Made by a program: the position numbers and the translations under genes. Positions 30,399 to 33,312 of a stretch of 33,312 nt of DNA are shown here, one piece after another. The notes beneath the pieces were generated by a model. That model ran no database searches and was not told the origin of the DNA. It saw only the letters and a list, made by a program, of their open reading frames with translations. This stretch comes from a virus. Numbering within the stretch: the stretch's first letter is position 1; each line of letters starts with the position of its first letter. The stretch covers positions 1 to 33,312 of IMG/VR virus record IMGVR_UViG_3300006802_000291, one strand, 5' to 3'.

Positions 30399-31271
30399 TT
30401 ACTCATGCTTACCGAAGACAGCTTCTTTAGAGAGCTGATCCACATTAGGTGGACGTTTGACTACAGCAAGGTACCTAGGCTTACCACTATAGTTGTATAC
30501 CTTAAGGTTATCCCAGCACTTCCATTTGAATTCACAGTAGGAGCAGTTCAAGCCTAGCTTCTGGTTGCCACTCTTACCGTCATCCTCTAGCATAAAGCCC
30601 CTAGGGGGAGCCTCAGGAGACTTAAGCATGGCCCTCTTGCGACTAGGGGTTTGGCTAAGGTCTACTGAAGCCATTCCAAAGTGTCTATCGATACACATCT
30701 TGCCTAACGTCTTGTCAATAACAACGAAGGCAGCCATGTTCTTGTTAGTAACCCTAGGGTCTTCCCTACTAGCATAGGAGTAGCTCTGTAGCTGGGTAAG
30801 GTAGCCAAAGGCATCGTCTAGTTCAGTTAGATGGTTCTCAAACTTCTTAAAGGAAAGGGAAGAGGCAGACTTAACATCGACAATAACGCCATCAATAATA
30901 GCGTCACGATGACCTTCTACACCATCGATGTTGAGCTCATCCTGACGACCTTCAACACTATGCCCAGCTTCTTCCGCAAGCCACAGTACTAGCTCCTCGA
31001 GGATGTCCCCAATGAGGAACTTAAGTCGTAGATAAGGGGAGCTAGGTTCAGCTTCATCCGAATTGTGGACAGAGAAGTAGAGCTTACGCTCACAAGGTTG
31101 TCCCATGTTAGACATACGGAGGCTTCCGGGACCACGGGTCTCATTGATCCGAGAGCGAAGGTGACTAGCTAAACGCTGACCAAACTCCTGAAGACGCTCT
31201 TCTGGGATCTGATGGTCAGTATTGAAGAGGGAGTAGATGTCTTCAATTAGAGTGTCAAGGGTCTTTGTCAC
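30399..31271 (-). CDS. Cas4/RecB-type PD-(D/E)XK exonuclease with probable Fe-S cluster
   Basis: 290 residues. The nuclease motif is GVEGHRDAIIDGVIVDVKSA: His, then Asp of HRD, Asp and Lys of DVKS form the PD-(D/E)XK core. One cysteine near residue 60 (GQPCERKLYFS) and three near 260 (CSYCEFKWKC) are spaced as the four ligands of the 4Fe-4S cluster in Cas4, AddB and related phage exonucleases. The enzyme would resect DNA ends for recombination or degrade host DNA. The GTG start at 31271 has TAGGAG about eight bases upstream. It lies after a 92-bp gap with a hairpin and before endonuclease VII. The family is clear; polarity of digestion is not predictable. Confidence 0.88.
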   Translation of the reverse strand: MTKTLDTLIEDIYSLFNTDHQIPEERLQEFGQRLASHLRSRINETRGPGSLRMSNMGQPCERKLYFSVHNSDEAEPSSPYLRLKFLIGDILEELVLWLAEEAGHSVEGRQDELNIDGVEGHRDAIIDGVIVDVKSASSLSFKKFENHLTELDDAFGYLTQLQSYSYASREDPRVTNKNMAAFVVIDKTLGKMCIDRHFGMASVDLSQTPSRKRAMLKSPEAPPRGFMLEDDGKSGNQKLGLNCSYCEFKWKCWDNLKVYNYSGKPRYLAVVKRPPNVDQLSKEAVFGKHE

Positions 31272-31298
31272 TACTTACTCCTAATAATAATGGGCATC

Positions 31299-31322
31299 AC
31301 TAGGGTCGTTAACCCATCTAGT
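31299..31322 (-). promoter_or_regulatory. Hairpin in the gap before the exonuclease gene
   Basis: In the 92-bp gap between the SSB and exonuclease genes, ACTA and TAGT plus inner GGGT and ACCC arms pair around a five-base loop with a three-base bulge. On the minus strand it is followed by an AT-rich ATTATTATTA tract, then the ribosome site. It could attenuate transcription or shield mRNA ends. No clear -10/-35 pair is visible. Confidence 0.35.
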
Positions 31323-31363
31323 GCGGACTTCTACCGCTTATAGCCCATCCCCGGAGGGATTAG

Positions 31364-31825
31364 TTAGAAGGGAACTTCATCGTTGAGATTACCATCACTG
31401 GTAACACCAGCGACAGCCATCATCTCAGCGGTGTCATCCCCTCCATACTCGATAAGGTTAGTCACCATCACTTTCTCAAGGCGATGGCCCTTGCCCTTAA
31501 CGGTGTCGTAGACGGACACCTTGCAGACAATGTCACTCCCATTACCGACAAGCTTATCAACAGGATGACCTTCGGTATCGATCACCGTAGGCGGATCGAA
31601 ATCGACCTGCTTTCCATTGATAATCTTAGACACCGGACGCCGAAGGACGATGTAACTTCCGTCATCGTCAGTCTTCAGCTGAAGAGCCAACTGGCTATTC
31701 TTGTACAGTGACATCGACCTGTCGTCTAGATACAGGTTGGTCTTCCAGTTGTTGTACTTGTCGTCAGGGGTCTTAAACTTCGACCACTTGGACTTGCCAG
31801 AAAGATAGAGCGTTGCAGTTGCCAT
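31364..31825 (-). CDS. Single-stranded DNA-binding protein (phage type)
   Basis: 153 residues. Protects and organises single-stranded DNA at the fork and probably recruits replication partners. The N-terminal pattern LYLSGKSKWSKFKTPDDKYN, then WKTNLYLDDRSMSLY, DGSYIVLRRPVSK and GNGSDIVCKVSVYDTVKGKG, is typical of a beta-rich phage ssDNA-binding family in podoviruses. The C-terminus ends NLNDEVPF, acidic and closing in Pro-Phe, like the protein-interaction tip of bacterial SSB. It lies between the polymerase region and the exonuclease. ATG 31825 follows GGAGAA on the minus strand. Divergent from T7 gp2.5; the identity is by motif and context. Confidence 0.83.
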   Translation of the reverse strand: MATATLYLSGKSKWSKFKTPDDKYNNWKTNLYLDDRSMSLYKNSQLALQLKTDDDGSYIVLRRPVSKIINGKQVDFDPPTVIDTEGHPVDKLVGNGSDIVCKVSVYDTVKGKGHRLEKVMVTNLIEYGGDDTAEMMAVAGVTSDGNLNDEVPF

Positions 31826-31850
31826 TTTAGTTCTCCATGGTTAGGGTCAG

Positions 31851-31863
31851 GGTTGTACCAACC
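31851..31863. promoter_or_regulatory. Short interrupted palindrome upstream of the SSB gene
   Basis: GGTTG-TAC-CAACC forms a five-base-pair inverted repeat in the 59-bp gap between the SSB gene and the next gene upstream. It may be a small operator or RNA hairpin, but such short palindromes also arise by chance. Confidence 0.25.
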
Positions 31864-31884
31864 AGTTAATGCAAGCAGTTTAAT

Positions 31885-32109
31885 TCAGTTTACAATCTTC
31901 AGGTTGGGTCGAGTTTTCTCCTTTTCAGCTTTGATTTTCTCGTCTGTAACGAGACTATCTGAAACGGAGAGTATCTCCAGATCTCTTGTGAAGTTTCTGA
32001 AGAATTCAGTTGCCCTTTCTACTGCCTGTTCTTCGCTTTCAGCCTGAACAACTGCAGTAGAAGCGGTTAGCTCCCAGTATTCTACTTCAACGTCATAGAA
32101 CTTGACCAT
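31885..32109 (-). CDS. Small acidic protein after DNA polymerase, unknown function
   Basis: 74 residues from ATG 32109, which has AAGGAG on the minus strand four bases upstream (32119-32114). A longer in-frame start at 32190 would read 81 bases further over the polymerase gene and lacks this signal, so the short start is chosen. The protein starts MVKFYDVEVEYWELTASTAV and has VQAESEEQAVERATEFFRNF, an alpha-beta pattern with a regular EAxxxA helix common in small phage proteins. No family is recognised. It lies between polymerase and SSB, ten bases after the polymerase stop, so a replication-linked role is conceivable but unproven. Confidence 0.75.
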   Translation of the reverse strand: MVKFYDVEVEYWELTASTAVVQAESEEQAVERATEFFRNFTRDLEILSVSDSLVTDEKIKAEKEKTRPNLKIVN

Positions 32110-32119
32110 TAGACTCCTT

Positions 32120-33283
32120 TCAGTGGGTGTCCATCCAGTTAGAACCGATCTTGATGCTACCTTTGAGCGGACACCGGAGCCCAAGGTCAAGACCTGTTTG
32201 TCTTATGCTGTCTGATATTATAGTACCACACATATTCACTGTTGTCAAGTCTCTCGTTAGCACTCTAACTTGCCACTCATCGTGTACGAAATTGGACTGT
32301 ACAAATGGGATATTCTGCTGTGCTAGTTGAGATCTCCAGAGAAGGTTGGCCTTCTTCATGATTACAGCCTCACCATTCTGGAGGTATCCAGCTAGCATAT
32401 GGTGGGCACTATTGCACTTGACTAGTCTACCATCGAAGCCCTCGAAGTACCCACGAGCTGCATCCCGGGGGATCTTATCTTCACGGAGTACTTTAAGACC
32501 GGGGTAGAACTCCATGAATTGATTGATAGAATCCTTTGCTTCAGAGAAGGAGCAGCCTAGGATATCACCGACCTTACCAATGCCAGCACCTAGAAGAAAG
32601 GCGTAAATGAATGTTTTAGCTACACTTCTTGAGACACACTTTGGGCCTAGGGCTCTCATGTTCATCGAATGTGGGTCAGTTCCATCGTCTTGAGACCCGG
32701 AAACGATAGCGTCTATAAGCTTTTTGTCATTGATGTAGTGAGCGAAGATCCGAAGTTGTATTGAGTCTGCGTCTACCCCTAGTAGTGTCTCATTGGGTTT
32801 GGCTATCCAACATGACCTCATCTCTTCCCCAAATTCACTGTCTCCTGAGGGTACATTAGCCATGTTAGGGGCAGCGTGGGACATCCTTCCGGTCCATGCA
32901 CCGATATGCCTAAAGGTCCCGTGTATACAGCCTGTATCAGCGTTGTAGGCAGCATGCCACTCATCCATAGTGGACAACCTAGCTGCCAGCATTAGCCAGC
33001 GTACAAGCTTCTGGTATCCTTCTGGAGCAGAGACAGGGAGTGTTGCAAGATTTTGTTCTGATACACGCCATCCGTATACCTTGTAGAGTTCAAGACGTTC
33101 TTCAAGAGCCTTTCGTTTGGCTTTGTTACGCTCTAGTTGGAGCTCTCGTTCAGCCTTTATGTGACCCTTTGTCTTTTCGGTAGGTTCCCATCCAGCTTCC
33201 CAGAGACGATCGATACACTGCTTTGGTGAACGAGGGTTGAACGGTACGGATTCTATTAGGGTAAAGCATCCTCCGTTGTACAC
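32120..33283 (-). CDS. Family A DNA polymerase, T7 gp5-like, C-terminal part (5'-truncated at contig end)
   Basis: 387 residues are present, about the polymerase domain; the N-terminal 3'-5' exonuclease lies outside. Visible are NPRSPKQCIDRLWEAGWEPT, TGRMSHAAPNMANVP, motif A VDADSIQLRIFAHYI with Asp171, motif B RSVAKTFIYAFLLGAG with Arg219, Lys223 and Tyr227, motif C VHDEWQV with Asp335, and a T7-like end (GSNWMDTH). Tyr227 aligns with E. coli Pol I position 762 and T7 Tyr526; Leu231 replaces the usual Tyr at 766. The GTG at 33283 is not a true start: it lies just beyond the centre of a terminal inverted repeat that folds the sequence back, so coding is authentic only up to about 33280. Replicative polymerase function is firm. 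Confidence 0.93.
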   Translation of the reverse strand: MYNGGCFTLIESVPFNPRSPKQCIDRLWEAGWEPTEKTKGHIKAERELQLERNKAKRKALEERLELYKVYGWRVSEQNLATLPVSAPEGYQKLVRWLMLAARLSTMDEWHAAYNADTGCIHGTFRHIGAWTGRMSHAAPNMANVPSGDSEFGEEMRSCWIAKPNETLLGVDADSIQLRIFAHYINDKKLIDAIVSGSQDDGTDPHSMNMRALGPKCVSRSVAKTFIYAFLLGAGIGKVGDILGCSFSEAKDSINQFMEFYPGLKVLREDKIPRDAARGYFEGFDGRLVKCNSAHHMLAGYLQNGEAVIMKKANLLWRSQLAQQNIPFVQSNFVHDEWQVRVLTRDLTTVNMCGTIISDSIRQTGLDLGLRCPLKGSIKIGSNWMDTH

Positions 33284-33312
33284 AACGGAGGATGCTTTAC
33301 CCTAATAGAATC
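33249..33312. repeat. Perfect 31-bp inverted repeat at the window end
   Basis: The last 64 bases are two exact reverse-complementary 31-base arms separated by two bases (AC at 33280-33281). The left arm is part of the DNA polymerase coding frame, encoding NGGCFTLIES. The right arm is its mirror image and brings a stop (TAG on the minus strand at 33304-33302). The position at the extreme end suggests fold-back of the contig during amplification or assembly. A natural hairpin end is possible but would truncate the polymerase. Confidence 0.95.

Noticed and set aside
32127-32330. Plus-strand ORFs opposite DNA polymerase
   Set aside because: They are antisense to conserved polymerase motif C and the T7-like C-terminus, so they are shadows.
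1-33312. CRISPR array, tRNA genes, integrase or attachment site
   Set aside because: I saw no regularly spaced repeats, no cloverleaf candidate in the few short gaps, and no recombinase motifs, so none is reported.

Overview
The window is part of the genome of a short-tailed, double-stranded DNA bacteriophage (podovirus morphology). It reads as a contig broken inside genes at both ends. The left end lies inside the large terminase gene. The right end lies inside a T7-type family A DNA polymerase gene and finishes in a perfect fold-back inverted repeat. Genes are packed with almost no spacing, most starts overlap the previous stop (ATGA, GTGA or TAATG), and no tRNA, integrase, repressor or phage RNA polymerase is visible. 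A cobalamin-type ribonucleotide reductase, MazG, T7-like polymerase, Cas4-like exonuclease, endonuclease VII and a GTA-type three-helix holin together resemble podoviruses of marine Rhodobacteraceae (the cobavirus/SIO1-like groups). That placement is inference from gene content and was not tested by a search. GC-ending codons in the capsid gene suit a host richer in GC than the phage average.

Left block, plus strand (1-26407), is the late virion and lysis region. It holds DNA packaging (terL, a small protein, portal), then head assembly (small protein, scaffold, major capsid protein, two small structural proteins) closed by a strong UUCG-loop terminator at about 5.83 kb. Next come another small structural protein, two small membrane proteins and two fibre/receptor-binding proteins (7.15-10.46 kb). 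A lysis cassette follows at 10.47-12.39 kb: an exported trypsin/HtrA-like serine protease, a GH19-type endolysin, a small membrane protein and a 3TM holin. The tail tube pair is at 12.39-17.03 kb, with an unusually long gp12-like nozzle. The ejectosome/internal virion proteins follow (17.01-26.08 kb): a GNAT-fold gp13-like protein, a gp14-like protein, a 1915-residue protein and an 822-residue protein ending in a muramidase domain. A 103-residue HExxH protein closes the block.

Right block, minus strand (33312-26438), is the replication and nucleotide-metabolism region. In transcription order it holds DNA polymerase, a small protein, a single-strand DNA-binding protein with an SSB-like acidic tip, a Cas4/RecB-type exonuclease, endonuclease VII, a small Cys protein, a metallophosphoesterase, two small proteins (one HNH-like), class II ribonucleotide reductase, a small coiled-coil ORF and MazG. 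The two blocks converge on a bidirectional terminator at 26409-26430.

Together the right block would degrade and process DNA, make dNTPs and copy the genome. The left block would package it, build a capsid with a short tail, eject DNA through an internal-protein conduit carrying a wall-cutting enzyme, and lyse the cell. The least explained items are the serine protease in the lysis cassette, the roughly 500-residue insertion in the tail nozzle, the paired membrane proteins, the HExxH protein and the terminal inverted repeat.
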